Shown one piece after another: positions 17,501-26,602 of a stretch of DNA of 64,000 bases; position 1 is the first letter of the stretch; each line of letters begins with the position of its first letter. Made by a program: the position numbers and the translations under genes. The stretch is taken from contig JAUICZ010000001.1 in the NCBI GenBank assembly GCA_030429205.1, positions 1,912,806 through 1,976,805 of the forward strand, in the 5' to 3' direction. The notes beneath the pieces are model-generated. The model did no database searches, was not told the DNA's origin, and saw only the letters and a list, made by a program, of their open reading frames with translations. The stretch is from Bacteroidia bacterium. GTDB taxonomy: Bacteria > Bacteroidota > Bacteroidia > Chitinophagales > Chitinophagaceae.

Positions 17501-19747
17501 TTATTGAATAACCACTTGCTTAGTAAGCTGTTTTTTGTTGCTGGATTGTACAATTTTCAGATGATAAACACCTGAAGCCATTTTGCTGATATTTATGTCA
17601 AGTCCGGATGTGGTATGTCCCTTCCATACAGTTTGTCCCAAACTATTCAGTAATCTGAAGTCGTAATCTATAGCATTGTAAATATCTATATGAATAAAAT
17701 CTTGTGCAGGGTTAGGGAAGATTGATATGTTATCTTCGATACGAATGTCCTCAATGCTATCAGGCCAGTCGTTGATGACAAACCTTTCATCACTTATATC
17801 AAAAAATACATTGCCGCTACCTTTTACTTTTACTCTTGCAGAAGCTGTGCTGGAACCAGCGGGTACTGTAATAGTTTCAGAACCATCGTTTGGTGTATTG
17901 GCAAGTAACATCATCCATGTAGTGCCATCATCAAGAGATAGGTATATATCTACATTAGAGCAGCTAACAGGTGCACTGGTTGTATTGGCAACATCCCATG
18001 TTACATTATAGCTATTGCCATTACGCCAGTAGTTGGTGCTGGAGTTTGGAGTCTTTAATCTGAACGGCCCTGATGAAGTAGTAACGTTGAGTTTTACTGT
18101 ATTATCAGACCAATCAAAAACTCCTTGCCCCTGGTAAATGTCTCTTACTGTTAATCTGAAGTTCATTTGACGGTCAACAGTAGGTAGCTTCTCGTTCGGG
18201 TAGCTGTAAATAGCTTGTTTAAGTTTTTCCAGTTCAGGAAATATGCGCCATCTGGATGTGGTTGGTGTAAATGATCTGAATAAAGGACCATACTCACATG
18301 TCGCCAGTCCCTTTCCAAAATCTCCAAGATCATACTGCTCCCAGCAATAGGTTAATACATCGTGGTCAGCATCTGTAACAACGGGCGCTTCCAACTCAAA
18401 TGGTGTTTCTTTAGGTACCTCGTATGTTGCATTTATATCCGGTACAGAAGGTGCGTTGTTGTTGGCTGCGGATGTGCTTCCGCAAGTTAGCGGGCTGGTT
18501 GTTTTTATGTAGCTGGTAATCTGGTCTAAACTTTTAGCATGAAAATAATCGTCGCTGTTGTTCTGCACATTGTTGCCGGTACATAACCCTGCATACCCCA
18601 TAATAGTAGATGCACTGCCCGGCTCATACGCAGTAGTTTTCACCGCGTGAGATCCGCAACCTGTACCCGTAGAGTTAAATGTATGCTCTGCACCGTATTG
18701 GTGTCCCATTTCGTGTGCTACATAGTCTACATCAAAAGCATCGCCTACAGGGCTTTGTTTACCCGTTACACCTCTGGCTTTAAAACCTACATCACAAAGT
18801 CCCTTAAGGTCTGCAATCCCTCCGTCACCGGTACAAAATACATGGCCTATATCGTAGTTAAGTGTGCCTATTTTGCTGGCTGTATTGCTTTGGTTTTTAG
18901 ATTGTGTTTGCCCACCTACAGATGCATTCTCCGAAGCAGTAAAAGGATCTGTGTCCGGGTCTAAATAAATAAGCGTGTCGTTGTTCGGTATCAGCTGCAT
19001 CACAACATTCATCTCTTTTTCAAATATCCCATTTACACGAGAAAGGGTTTTGTTCATTGCAGTAAGTACACCTGCTTTTGTAGGGGTGTTTCCGTCAACA
19101 GCTTTCGCATATTCTCCCGTACATGATAATGCAAGACGAAAGGTTTTTCTGTCAGAACCATAACTTTTTGCAGCACTACGCGGGGCTGTTATTTCTATTC
19201 GTTCACCGAAAGTTTCTTCCGTAGGGTCTGCTTTTGTACCACAGTTAAAGTCGAAAGAGTTTTCACGTTTAAAGTCTTTTCTGTAGTATACTATATAGTA
19301 ACCATTGTTAATGGTGCTGTAAGGGTCAATAAAATACCTTTCTGTACCGCCAAATATCATGGCGTCAAACCCATTCTTCCCGAAGTTTAATACGGCCCAT
19401 ACATCAGGGTTGTTTACAGAAATGGCTTTGTAGCTTTTTATTTCAGGGTACTTTGCGGCTAAGTCAGGATGCATAATGCTGTGTTCCCATACGCGGTACT
19501 CTATGTACTCTCCATCAGGCGTGGGTAGTTGAATGGTAACACCTTGCTCAAATGTCTTTCCTGATTTTAATAAAATGTCTTTAAGGAAAGTTTCATTCAT
19601 TAAGTATAAACGATACTCACTTGGTGTAATACTTCTTATGCCTTCAGAGGGAGCTATTTTCCCATTTTGTTCATTCCAAATAGACGGAAGAGAAAACGCT
19701 TGTAAACTAAGTATTAGTCCAATCGAAAAAAGTGCTATTCGTTTCAT
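17501..19747 (-). CDS. reprolysin-type (M12B-like) metalloprotease, T9SS cargo
   Basis: The 748-residue secreted protein has a signal peptide (about 1-19), a prodomain-like region (about 25-200), and a zinc metalloprotease domain with HEMGHQYGAEH at residues 345-355 (the HExxHxxGxxH zincin motif) and a later Met-turn STIMGYAG. A Cys-rich, beta-sandwich region follows. A C-terminal type A sorting domain begins at SIFPNPAQDFIHIDI and ends KQVVIQ, which marks it for type IX secretion and surface attachment or release. It lies 8 bases downstream of a lipoprotein gene on the same strand. Likely role: an extracellular protease for nutrition or processing. Confidence 0.9.
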   Translation of the reverse strand: MKRIALFSIGLILSLQAFSLPSIWNEQNGKIAPSEGIRSITPSEYRLYLMNETFLKDILLKSGKTFEQGVTIQLPTPDGEYIEYRVWEHSIMHPDLAAKYPEIKSYKAISVNNPDVWAVLNFGKNGFDAMIFGGTERYFIDPYSTINNGYYIVYYRKDFKRENSFDFNCGTKADPTEETFGERIEITAPRSAAKSYGSDRKTFRLALSCTGEYAKAVDGNTPTKAGVLTAMNKTLSRVNGIFEKEMNVVMQLIPNNDTLIYLDPDTDPFTASENASVGGQTQSKNQSNTASKIGTLNYDIGHVFCTGDGGIADLKGLCDVGFKARGVTGKQSPVGDAFDVDYVAHEMGHQYGAEHTFNSTGTGCGSHAVKTTAYEPGSASTIMGYAGLCTGNNVQNNSDDYFHAKSLDQITSYIKTTSPLTCGSTSAANNNAPSVPDINATYEVPKETPFELEAPVVTDADHDVLTYCWEQYDLGDFGKGLATCEYGPLFRSFTPTTSRWRIFPELEKLKQAIYSYPNEKLPTVDRQMNFRLTVRDIYQGQGVFDWSDNTVKLNVTTSSGPFRLKTPNSSTNYWRNGNSYNVTWDVANTTSAPVSCSNVDIYLSLDDGTTWMMLLANTPNDGSETITVPAGSSTASARVKVKGSGNVFFDISDERFVINDWPDSIEDIRIEDNISIFPNPAQDFIHIDIYNAIDYDFRLLNSLGQTVWKGHTTSGLDINISKMASGVYHLKIVQSSNKKQLTKQVVIQ

Positions 19748-19755
19748 TCAAATAA

Positions 19756-20376
19756 TTATTTAACGGGTTTATATTCAACTAGCTTTAGGTGCTCGTTGTT
19801 TGTTTTTTTGTCTTCTATTTTTTCTTTAGGTTTTTGTTTTTCGTAAACAACATAATAGGTAGTGTTGTCGATATTTACAGGCAGTATCTCGTATAGCAGC
19901 CCAAACCAATTAATATGTGCTATCAACTGTTTGTTGTTCTTGTTATAGCTGATAGCTGCTTTTTGCTCTTGCGCTGTTCCGAGTGTCATTACTATACCGG
20001 GTGGTATTCTTGCCCCCTCTTTCAAGTTGTTTTCAACTTTGAATAACTGACATTCTGCCGGCTTGGGTAAAGGCAGAACGGTGCTGAGTGTTTCTCTTTT
20101 TTCTATTGCGGTAAAAAAAGCATTGGCTTTTAGAGGGTCGGTAGAGTATACTTTGTATGCTTTAGGCAGCACCAAAATTTCTGTGGACTTGCTTAGCACA
20201 TTGCTGCTCTCTTCAAACCAGTCAAGGTGTGGTGTGTTCATTTCCACATGGGTTTGTGCACAAGCAAGTTTTTTGCGTTCCGGTGTATCTGTACTTTTAT
20301 TAGATGTCACTTCATTGCTTCCCTTGCACGATGCAAAAACCAGCGTAATTAGTATAGCTGTATTTCTTAAACTCAT
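19756..20376 (-). CDS. putative lipoprotein of unknown function
   Basis: The 206-residue protein has a short signal sequence with a lipobox-like VFASC (Cys17) followed by KGSNE, so it is probably a lipoprotein. The rest is soluble, with EARIPPGIVMTLG-type turns and a Lys-rich C-terminus (KPKEKIEDKK). No family is recognised. It sits directly upstream (8 bases) of the T9SS metalloprotease on the same strand. A partner, inhibitor or maturation factor of that protease is possible but is only inferred from position. Confidence 0.65.
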   Translation of the reverse strand: MSLRNTAILITLVFASCKGSNEVTSNKSTDTPERKKLACAQTHVEMNTPHLDWFEESSNVLSKSTEILVLPKAYKVYSTDPLKANAFFTAIEKRETLSTVLPLPKPAECQLFKVENNLKEGARIPPGIVMTLGTAQEQKAAISYNKNNKQLIAHINWFGLLYEILPVNIDNTTYYVVYEKQKPKEKIEDKKTNNEHLKLVEYKPVK

Positions 20377-20445
20377 TACCTGTTACAATATGTTTAAAAA
20401 TAAGGAATTATGAGGACTTGTATGTAACAGGTGTGTCTGCCGGAG

Positions 20446-22581
20446 CTATTTTTTAAGCCTGCGAATGCCTAAGAACAGTGAGTTTAGAATGAGCACCACA
20501 TCACTAAGGGCCATTATGCCCGCACCGAAGGTAGGGCGCAGATAGCCTAACGCAGCTACCGGTATTGCTACAATGTTGTATATAAACGCCCAGAACAAGT
20601 TGCTCTTGATGGTACGTTCTGTGTATATCCCCAGCCTGATAGCCTTAGGCAAAGTACTCAGTTGGTTGTTTGATAAGATGAGATTAGCCGATTGTATCGC
20701 AATTTGTGTAGCATTACTAAGAGATATACCAACAGTTGCTTTAGCCAGTGCAGGCGCATCGTTAATACCATCTCCCACCATAGCAGTTGGTGCTTTCTCC
20801 AAAAGCGATGTTAGTTTCTCATTTTTCATTTCAGGGTTGTGCTCGGCAAATACTTCGTCAATACCTAATTCTTTACCTATACGTTCGCATTTGCTTTGTT
20901 TATCACCACTCAATAATATGGTGGTATAGCCCATCTCCTTTAGCTCACTGATGGTTTCAGCAGCGTCAGGCCTTAGTGCGTCAGATATATTGATTGCACC
21001 GGCAAAGCTGTTGTTCTTGTACAAATACAAGTCGTAACCGGTGTTTTCTTGTTGGTTACTGTGCAGCCACAGCTCAGACCCAAGTTGCCATTTGTCGCCC
21101 GATGCATCTGTCGCTTCAATTCCCTTGCCTTTAACTTCGTTTACTTCGTTAAAGCTATACTTTTCTGCAGCCTTCCATTGGTTAGCTACAGATTTGGCAA
21201 TAGGGTGAGAAGAGTGACCTTCTAAAGAAGCTACAACAGATTTAAACGTTGCATCATCCATATCTGTAACAAAACCGTCTATTTGCAGCTCGCCGGTAGT
21301 GAGCGTACCTGTTTTATCAAAAACAATTTGTTTGATTTCTTTTAGCTGTTGTAACGTATCTCCACCTTTAATGAGTATCCCGTTACGGGCGGCTCTGCCC
21401 AGCCCAACAGCCACTGCCGCAGGGGTAGCCAGCCCCATAGCGCAAGGGCAGGAAATAACCATTACCGCTATGCTGCGCATCATTGCATTTTCGAAGCTAA
21501 CATCACCAATAAAATAGCTGAGCAGGAATGTAGCCACAGCGATAGCCAAAACTGCAGGTACGAATATGGCACTGATTTTATCTGCCAACTTCTGCAAAGG
21601 CGGCTTTTGTCCCTGAGCTTCGCGCACCATGCGAATAATATTAGATAATACAGACTCACTACCTATAGCAGTGGCTTGTATACGCAGGTTGCCATCTAAC
21701 AGCACTGTTCCTCCAACTACTTCATCATCTATTTGCTTGCTCACGGGTAAGCTTTCTCCCGTGATCATATGCTCGTCTATTTGTGCCTGTCCTTTAATGA
21801 TCTTCCCGTCAACGGGTATGCTGTCACCCGTGTTTACCATTACCACATCATCATGCTTCAGGTATTTGCTGTCTACCTCCATGATGGTTTCTTTACCTAC
21901 ACTGTCGGTCATCACCATCTTGGCTTTTTGAGGTTGCAGCTGTACCAATGCGTCAATGGCTACTGTGGTAGACTTTACGGTTTTATGCTCCAACCAGTTA
22001 CCAAACATCACTAATGTGATGATGGATGCAGCGGTTTCAAAAAACAGATAGTTATGAACTTCGCTTGAATAGGCCACCATACCTATTACGGAATATATAT
22101 AGGCTGCAGACGCTCCAATCACAATTAACACATCCATATTAGGGATGCCATGTTTTAAAGAGCGGATAGCGCTTCTGCCAAATTCTTTTAATCCAATGAT
22201 GTAAACAGGTGTGGCTAGTGCCAGTTGTACCCAGGCATTGTGTAGTACATGCCAATCTGTAAACATATGCGCCAGCAGAGGTACTGTAAGTACGGCGGAT
22301 ATGATAAGGTATAGCGTAGAATTGTCTTTATGCTCATGATGATGTGCTCCATTTGCTGAGGTCTCTTCGTCTTTTTCACGCTCTACGGTATATCCCAGAT
22401 CGTCAATGGCATTGTACACAATATCTACATCTACATCTTCATCCATGCTGAAGCTTACATCGCCTGATGCCGCATTTGCAGAGATGTTGGTAGCGCCTTT
22501 TTTCTCCAACACTTTAGAAATGGTGAGGGCACAGTTCCCGCACGTCATCCCGTCAACCTTTGTAGAATATGTTTTTTCCAT
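20446..22581 (-). CDS. copA: copper-exporting P1B-type ATPase CopA
   Basis: The enzyme exports Cu(I) across the inner membrane using ATP. The 711-residue protein has one N-terminal heavy-metal domain with GMTCGNC (Cys14, Cys17), a His-rich linker (GAHHHEHKD), eight predicted membrane helices, the transport-site CPC in ISCPCAMGLATPAA, the phosphorylation site DKTGTLT, the TGES actuator motif and MVGDGINDAPAL. Helix 7 has the expected YN, and helix 8 reads MALSDVVLILNS. Many copper ATPases have MxxSS there, so the second Ser is Asp here. It is divergent from tsaE with only 34 bases between starts. Confidence 0.92.
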   Translation of the reverse strand: MEKTYSTKVDGMTCGNCALTISKVLEKKGATNISANAASGDVSFSMDEDVDVDIVYNAIDDLGYTVEREKDEETSANGAHHHEHKDNSTLYLIISAVLTVPLLAHMFTDWHVLHNAWVQLALATPVYIIGLKEFGRSAIRSLKHGIPNMDVLIVIGASAAYIYSVIGMVAYSSEVHNYLFFETAASIITLVMFGNWLEHKTVKSTTVAIDALVQLQPQKAKMVMTDSVGKETIMEVDSKYLKHDDVVMVNTGDSIPVDGKIIKGQAQIDEHMITGESLPVSKQIDDEVVGGTVLLDGNLRIQATAIGSESVLSNIIRMVREAQGQKPPLQKLADKISAIFVPAVLAIAVATFLLSYFIGDVSFENAMMRSIAVMVISCPCAMGLATPAAVAVGLGRAARNGILIKGGDTLQQLKEIKQIVFDKTGTLTTGELQIDGFVTDMDDATFKSVVASLEGHSSHPIAKSVANQWKAAEKYSFNEVNEVKGKGIEATDASGDKWQLGSELWLHSNQQENTGYDLYLYKNNSFAGAINISDALRPDAAETISELKEMGYTTILLSGDKQSKCERIGKELGIDEVFAEHNPEMKNEKLTSLLEKAPTAMVGDGINDAPALAKATVGISLSNATQIAIQSANLILSNNQLSTLPKAIRLGIYTERTIKSNLFWAFIYNIVAIPVAALGYLRPTFGAGIMALSDVVLILNSLFLGIRRLKK

Positions 22582-22601
22582 TTGCTTTATACAAGCTTAC
22601 A

Positions 22602-22609
22602 TATATTTG
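22602..22609 (+). promoter_or_regulatory. putative -7 element of tsaE, next to its start codon
   Basis: TATATTTG matches TAnnTTTG, with TTTG at 22581-22584 17 bases upstream. It ends 6 bases before the ATG at 22616, so the transcript should be leaderless or nearly so. Confidence 0.55.
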
Positions 22610-22615
22610 CACACA

Positions 22616-23062
22616 ATGGAGCGAAAGCCTGTATTACAAATTTCTTATTCTTTAGCGACAATAGAAAATGCTGCACATCAGTTGTGGCAATACGCGCATC
22701 AGTACAAGGTATGGGCGTTTAAAGGTGAGATGGGGGCGGGTAAAACCACGCTGGTATATGCCCTATGCAAGTATTTAGGGGTAGAGGACGATGTGAGCAG
22801 CCCGACGTTTTCCATCATTAATCAATACGATTTCAATAACGAGGGCACAACCCAAACCATTTACCATATGGATTGGTACCGCCTGAAAGATGAGGAAGAA
22901 GCGGTGAACGCAGGAGTAGAAGACGCGATATTGCAGCCCAACAGTTATGCTATAATAGAGTGGCATGAAAAGGCAATAGGGTTGATGCCTAAGAATTATC
23001 TGTTGATAGAAATAGAGCAGACAGGGATAGATGAAAGGACACTTAATGTTTATGCCGTATAA
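22616..23062 (+). CDS. tsaE: tRNA threonylcarbamoyladenosine biosynthesis ATPase TsaE
   Basis: TsaE is the ATPase that supports TsaB/TsaD in making the t6A37 modification of ANN-decoding tRNAs. From the ATG at 22616 the protein is 148 residues, the usual length, with Walker A GEMGAGKTTLV, switch-like SSPTFSIINQY, and HMDWYRLKDEEEA followed by IIEWHEKA (Walker B region). The open frame runs 70 codons further upstream into copA on the other strand, but that extension has no TsaE character and contains the promoter. An unknown gene follows after 29 bases. Confidence 0.92.
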   Translation: MERKPVLQISYSLATIENAAHQLWQYAHQYKVWAFKGEMGAGKTTLVYALCKYLGVEDDVSSPTFSIINQYDFNNEGTTQTIYHMDWYRLKDEEEAVNAGVEDAILQPNSYAIIEWHEKAIGLMPKNYLLIEIEQTGIDERTLNVYAV

Positions 23063-23091
23063 TGTTGTTTGTGCGTTTTTAAATTAAGGCT

Positions 23092-23541
23092 ATGAATATT
23101 TTTAAACCGTTTACAGGTATTAGTGGCATTACATTCGGAATGCACAAGAAGGCCGTAAGAGCAAAATTGAACAGTAGTTATAGATGTTTCCCCAAAAGTG
23201 AATTTGAGGATAGTCCTCCTGATCACTATGAAGACCTCGGGTTTTCAGTTCAATATAATGCATCAGATATTTGTGAGGGAATAGAGTTCTTCAACACATC
23301 AAACTTATATTATAATGGTATAAATCTGCTCGAATTAAATTATCCTGCAATACGAAAGCTGTTTGATGATGTTTCTGAAAATAAAGACGAAGACGAGTAT
23401 GGAGTGATATATCACGATCTTGGTTTTTCTGTTGGGAACAGTACGCAACGGGGTCTTGTAACGAGTGAGTTGAACGATACTCCTGATAATATTTCTACAA
23501 TTCTAATTTTTTCAAAAGATTACTGGAAAGACTTAACATAG
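23092..23541 (+). CDS. protein of unknown function
   Basis: The 149-residue soluble, acidic protein has no signal peptide or membrane segment. It starts with FTGISGITFGMHKKAVRAKL and has two similar blocks with DLGFSV (around residues 47 and 115), suggesting an internal repeat of a small alpha/beta unit. I do not recognise a family. It is placed between tsaE and a LysE-type exporter on the same strand with short gaps. Small cytosolic proteins of this type are sometimes immunity-like proteins, but nothing here shows a toxin partner. Confidence 0.6.
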   Translation: MNIFKPFTGISGITFGMHKKAVRAKLNSSYRCFPKSEFEDSPPDHYEDLGFSVQYNASDICEGIEFFNTSNLYYNGINLLELNYPAIRKLFDDVSENKDEDEYGVIYHDLGFSVGNSTQRGLVTSELNDTPDNISTILIFSKDYWKDLT

Positions 23542-23586
23542 TTTTGGTTGCTATCTTCTCCATGTTGTTCTGTATCTTGTGACCCT

Positions 23587-24312
23587 ATGCATTTGTGGGA
23601 CGCATTTCTGAAAGGCCTGGCACTGGGATTGTTCCTGGCAATGTCTGTGGGTCCTACTTTATTTGCTGTACTAAAGTTTAGCCTGAACTATAGTTACAAA
23701 GCGGGTTTAGCCTTTGTTTTGGGTGTTTCTTTCAGCGATATATTATATGTTACCATCGCAAATCTGGCTGCTTCGTGGTTAGAGGTGTTGCAAGAGTATT
23801 CTAAGCCAATTGCATATGGCGGTGCCATAATATTGATAATCGTTGGTTTATACGGGTTGGTTACAAAGTATAAGCCGGTACGCCCTTCTACAGGGAATTT
23901 CAATATATCTAATACAGACTATTTCAAGATATGGTCCAGCGGTTTTTTGATCAATACTTTAAACCCTGCCGTTATTATCATCTGGTTGGGCTCCGTATCG
24001 GCAACAGCTGTAGAAACGGGCTGGTACAGGTTTGTTATGTTTACGGTTTGTCTAACAATAGTTTTAGGTATAGACTTTTGTAAAGTATTTCTGGCAGATG
24101 TAATACGTAGAAAACTCACATTGAGGCGGGTGATGTATCTGCAAAAAACATCCTCAGCCATTATATTGGGTTGCGGTGTAGCCCTGTTATTAGGTACATA
24201 TTTTGGTATGGATGTGGAACACAAACTTCCACAATCCACATATCAGGAAAAACAATTTTATCAAAATGTAAATTCTTCTGAAAGCTTAGTACCTTTGCAG
24301 CCTCATGTCTGA
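23587..24312 (+). CDS. LysE/RhtB family amino-acid exporter
   Basis: From the ATG at 23587 the protein is 241 residues with six predicted membrane helices. The N-terminal LysE/RhtB signature is present: GLALGLFLAMSVGPTLFAVL (the GxxxxxxPGP region, here VGPT), followed by SYKAGLAFVLGVSFSDILY. The central and third parts have NTLNPAVIIIWLGSVSA, also typical. The upstream frame extends 13 codons (MLSSPCC..) but lacks family character. The substrate is unknown. Its 3' end overlaps the start of purF by 8 bases, so translation may be coupled. Confidence 0.85.
   Translation: MHLWDAFLKGLALGLFLAMSVGPTLFAVLKFSLNYSYKAGLAFVLGVSFSDILYVTIANLAASWLEVLQEYSKPIAYGGAIILIIVGLYGLVTKYKPVRPSTGNFNISNTDYFKIWSSGFLINTLNPAVIIIWLGSVSATAVETGWYRFVMFTVCLTIVLGIDFCKVFLADVIRRKLTLRRVMYLQKTSSAIILGCGVALLLGTYFGMDVEHKLPQSTYQEKQFYQNVNSSESLVPLQPHV
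24290..24297 (+). promoter_or_regulatory. putative -7 element of purF inside lysE-like gene
   Basis: TACCTTTG matches TAnnTTTG and ends 7 bases before the purF ATG at 24305. It lies in the coding 3' end of the exporter gene and implies a near-leaderless purF mRNA. Confidence 0.5.
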
Positions 24313-26152
24313 TGCAATACGCCACGAGTGCGGGTTAGCTTATATCCGCCTGAAGAAGCCAATAGCATATTACCACCGCAAATACGGAACAGCATTCTAC
24401 GGTCTGAACAAATTGTACCTGTTGATGGAAAAGCAACACAACAGGGGGCAAGATGGCGCCGGCATTGCTGCTGTTAAGATGGATGTTGCGCCCGGTAATC
24501 AATTTATGCACCGTTTACGCTTAAGCGGCGCAAATGCTATCAAAAGGGTTTTTAACGAAGTACAGAAAGAAACAGCCGAGCTGGAGAAGATGTACCCGAA
24601 TATCCGTAACCACCCGGGTTTATTGAAAGGGTATATGCGTTTTATGGGCGAGGCGCTGATAGGGCATTTGCGCTATGGTACGCAGGGTAGAAATAATGAG
24701 GTGTTCTGCCACCCGTTTGTGAAGGCTGATATCAATCCTAATCGTAACCTGATCATGGCAGGTAATTTTAATCTGGTGAATACAGATGAGCTGTTCAATC
24801 AGATCAATGCACACCCGTCGGATGAGATACGTGAAAGTGATTTGGGTGCTATGATAGAGGTGATACAGCACTACCTAAGCAAAGCGGACGAAAAGAACCC
24901 AGAACATCTGGATATAGAACAAGTACTGAAAGACGCGACAGTAAACTTTGACGGAGGTTTTGTTTGTGGCGGCCTTGTTGGTAATGGAGATAGCTTTGTT
25001 TTGAGGGATGCCAATGGTATTCGCCCTGCATATTTTTATCAGGATGATGAGGTAGTTGTTGCCGCATCAGAAAGACCGGCAATTATGACGGCATTTAATG
25101 TTCCTTATGAAGAGGTGCACGAGCTACAGCCGGGACACGCAATTATTACAAAAGCTGATGGTACATTCTCTAACCCGAGGATATTACCGGAGCGTGAAAA
25201 AACAGCTTGTAGCTTTGAGCGTATATACTTTAGCCGTGGTAGTGATAAAGATATTTACCGCGAACGTATGGAGCTGGGACGTACTTTGGCACGCAGAGTA
25301 TTAAGGGCTGTTGATAACGACCTGAAAAATACGATCGTTTCGTTTATTCCTAATACAGCAGAAACTGCATTCTACGGGTTGATCAAAGGTTTGGAAGATT
25401 ACCTGAACGATATAAAGCTGGACCGTATACGTACTAAGGGCAAAGAGATGACCGATGAAGAGATGCTGGAGATCATCAGCAGACGTGTACGTATAGAGAA
25501 GATAGCTATTAAGGATGTTAAGATGCGCACCTTTATTACAGAGGATGCCGCACGCGACGAAATGGTACAGCATGTGTACGATATCACATACGGTACTGTT
25601 ACTGATAATGTAGATACTTTAGTGGTGATAGATGATAGCATTGTACGTGGTACTACTCTTAAAGAGAGTATCATTAAGATGCTGGACAGACTGAAACCTA
25701 AGCGCATTATTATTGTATCATCTGCCCCGCAAATTCGTTACCCGGATTGTTATGGTATCGATATGAGTAAGATGGGCGACTTTATCGCTTTCAGAGCAGC
25801 TGTTGAGTTATTGAAGGATAGAGGAGAAGAGGAGTTGTTGAATACGGTATATAATAAGTGCATTGAAGCTGAGAAAGCAGGCACACTAGATAGCGAAAAC
25901 TTTGTTCAACAAGTATATGATCCGTTCTCTCCCGATGAGATCAGTAAGAAAATAGGAGAAATGCTACGCCACAAAGAAGTAAATGCCGAGGTGGATATTA
26001 TTTATCAGTCTATAGGTGGTTTGCAGGAGGCTTGTCCGCATAATACAGGAGACTGGTACTTTACCGGTAATTATCCTACAAAAGGGGGTAACCGTGTAGC
26101 GAACAAAGCATTTATGAACTATGTTAATAAGAAGACAGGAAGAGGTTATTGA
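24305..26152 (+). CDS. purF: amidophosphoribosyltransferase (PurF family, long form)
   Basis: PurF makes 5-phosphoribosylamine from PRPP and glutamine, the first committed step of purine synthesis. The 615-residue protein has an N-terminal Ntn glutaminase domain with ECGLAYI (Cys9 as the presumed nucleophile after propeptide removal), HNRGQDGAGI, GHLRYGTQG and MAGNFNLVN. The phosphoribosyltransferase domain has the PRPP loop VVIDDSIVRGTT (Asp443/Asp444) and IRYPDCYGIDM. It is longer than the roughly 500-residue E. coli enzyme because of inserts, for example around 65-95 and 350-420. Such long forms occur in Bacteroidota. Confidence 0.88.
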   Translation: MSDAIRHECGLAYIRLKKPIAYYHRKYGTAFYGLNKLYLLMEKQHNRGQDGAGIAAVKMDVAPGNQFMHRLRLSGANAIKRVFNEVQKETAELEKMYPNIRNHPGLLKGYMRFMGEALIGHLRYGTQGRNNEVFCHPFVKADINPNRNLIMAGNFNLVNTDELFNQINAHPSDEIRESDLGAMIEVIQHYLSKADEKNPEHLDIEQVLKDATVNFDGGFVCGGLVGNGDSFVLRDANGIRPAYFYQDDEVVVAASERPAIMTAFNVPYEEVHELQPGHAIITKADGTFSNPRILPEREKTACSFERIYFSRGSDKDIYRERMELGRTLARRVLRAVDNDLKNTIVSFIPNTAETAFYGLIKGLEDYLNDIKLDRIRTKGKEMTDEEMLEIISRRVRIEKIAIKDVKMRTFITEDAARDEMVQHVYDITYGTVTDNVDTLVVIDDSIVRGTTLKESIIKMLDRLKPKRIIIVSSAPQIRYPDCYGIDMSKMGDFIAFRAAVELLKDRGEEELLNTVYNKCIEAEKAGTLDSENFVQQVYDPFSPDEISKKIGEMLRHKEVNAEVDIIYQSIGGLQEACPHNTGDWYFTGNYPTKGGNRVANKAFMNYVNKKTGRGY

Positions 26153-26371
26153 TATATTGCACATTTTTTTTATTGTATAATATTTATACCTAACTTTATT
26201 ATCCTTTTGGCGAACAAGCTGATAGTTGAATCGCCATGTCGCTCCGGCGTGTGAGATAGGGATTTGTTGCAAAGGTTAACAGCCCAATTGTTTAGAAATG
26301 ATTATACCATTACACTACAACATACGTTGTGGTGGAATTGTATTTGTGTAAGAAATTAGAGAACAAACAAA

Positions 26372-26569
26372 ATGATCAGTATTAAAAACAAAGAACAGGA
26401 ACAGTGCTTATTGATGGTAGTTGATATGAATGGATGTGTACACTGTGAAACCTATATGGAGCCCAACGATAAATTAACCCTGGATATTAAAGATCTTTTA
26501 GCAGGTATTTATACGTTGATCTTCAAAACGGATAACACCAGTTATACCCAACAAATAGTTAAGTACTAA
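26372..26569 (+). CDS. small protein resembling a lone T9SS C-terminal sorting domain
   Basis: The 65-residue ORF reads like the second half of a type A T9SS sorting domain: VVDMNGCVHCET, then LTLDIKDLLAGIYTLIF and a final QQIVKY, the usual LxxGxYxxxI...KxVKx ending. There is no signal peptide and no cargo domain, and the usual opening NP motif (..YPNP..) is absent. A near-match promoter element (TGTATTTG, 26339-26346) and a 9-bp hairpin (26313-26334) lie upstream. It may be a remnant of a decayed cargo gene or an independent small protein. No frame upstream continues it. Confidence 0.55.
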   Translation: MISIKNKEQEQCLLMVVDMNGCVHCETYMEPNDKLTLDIKDLLAGIYTLIFKTDNTSYTQQIVKY

Positions 26570-26571
26570 AA

Positions 26572-26602
26572 AATAAACAGGACTTAAAAAGCCCTGTTTA
26601 TT
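26572..26602. terminator. probable bidirectional terminator overlapping a gene end
   Basis: A 10-bp stem aataaacagg/cctgtttatt with an 11-base loop is placed 2 bases after the small ORF and runs over the last codons of the convergent M1 peptidase gene (stop at 26584). Confidence 0.6.

Noticed and set aside
22406-22615. Long 5' extension of tsaE
   Set aside because: The extension is antisense to the copA metal domain and contains the tsaE promoter; TsaE proteins begin near residue 71 of this frame.
23092-23541. Unknown gene after tsaE as an immunity protein
   Set aside because: No toxin or polymorphic-toxin tail lies nearby; the acidic composition alone is not enough.
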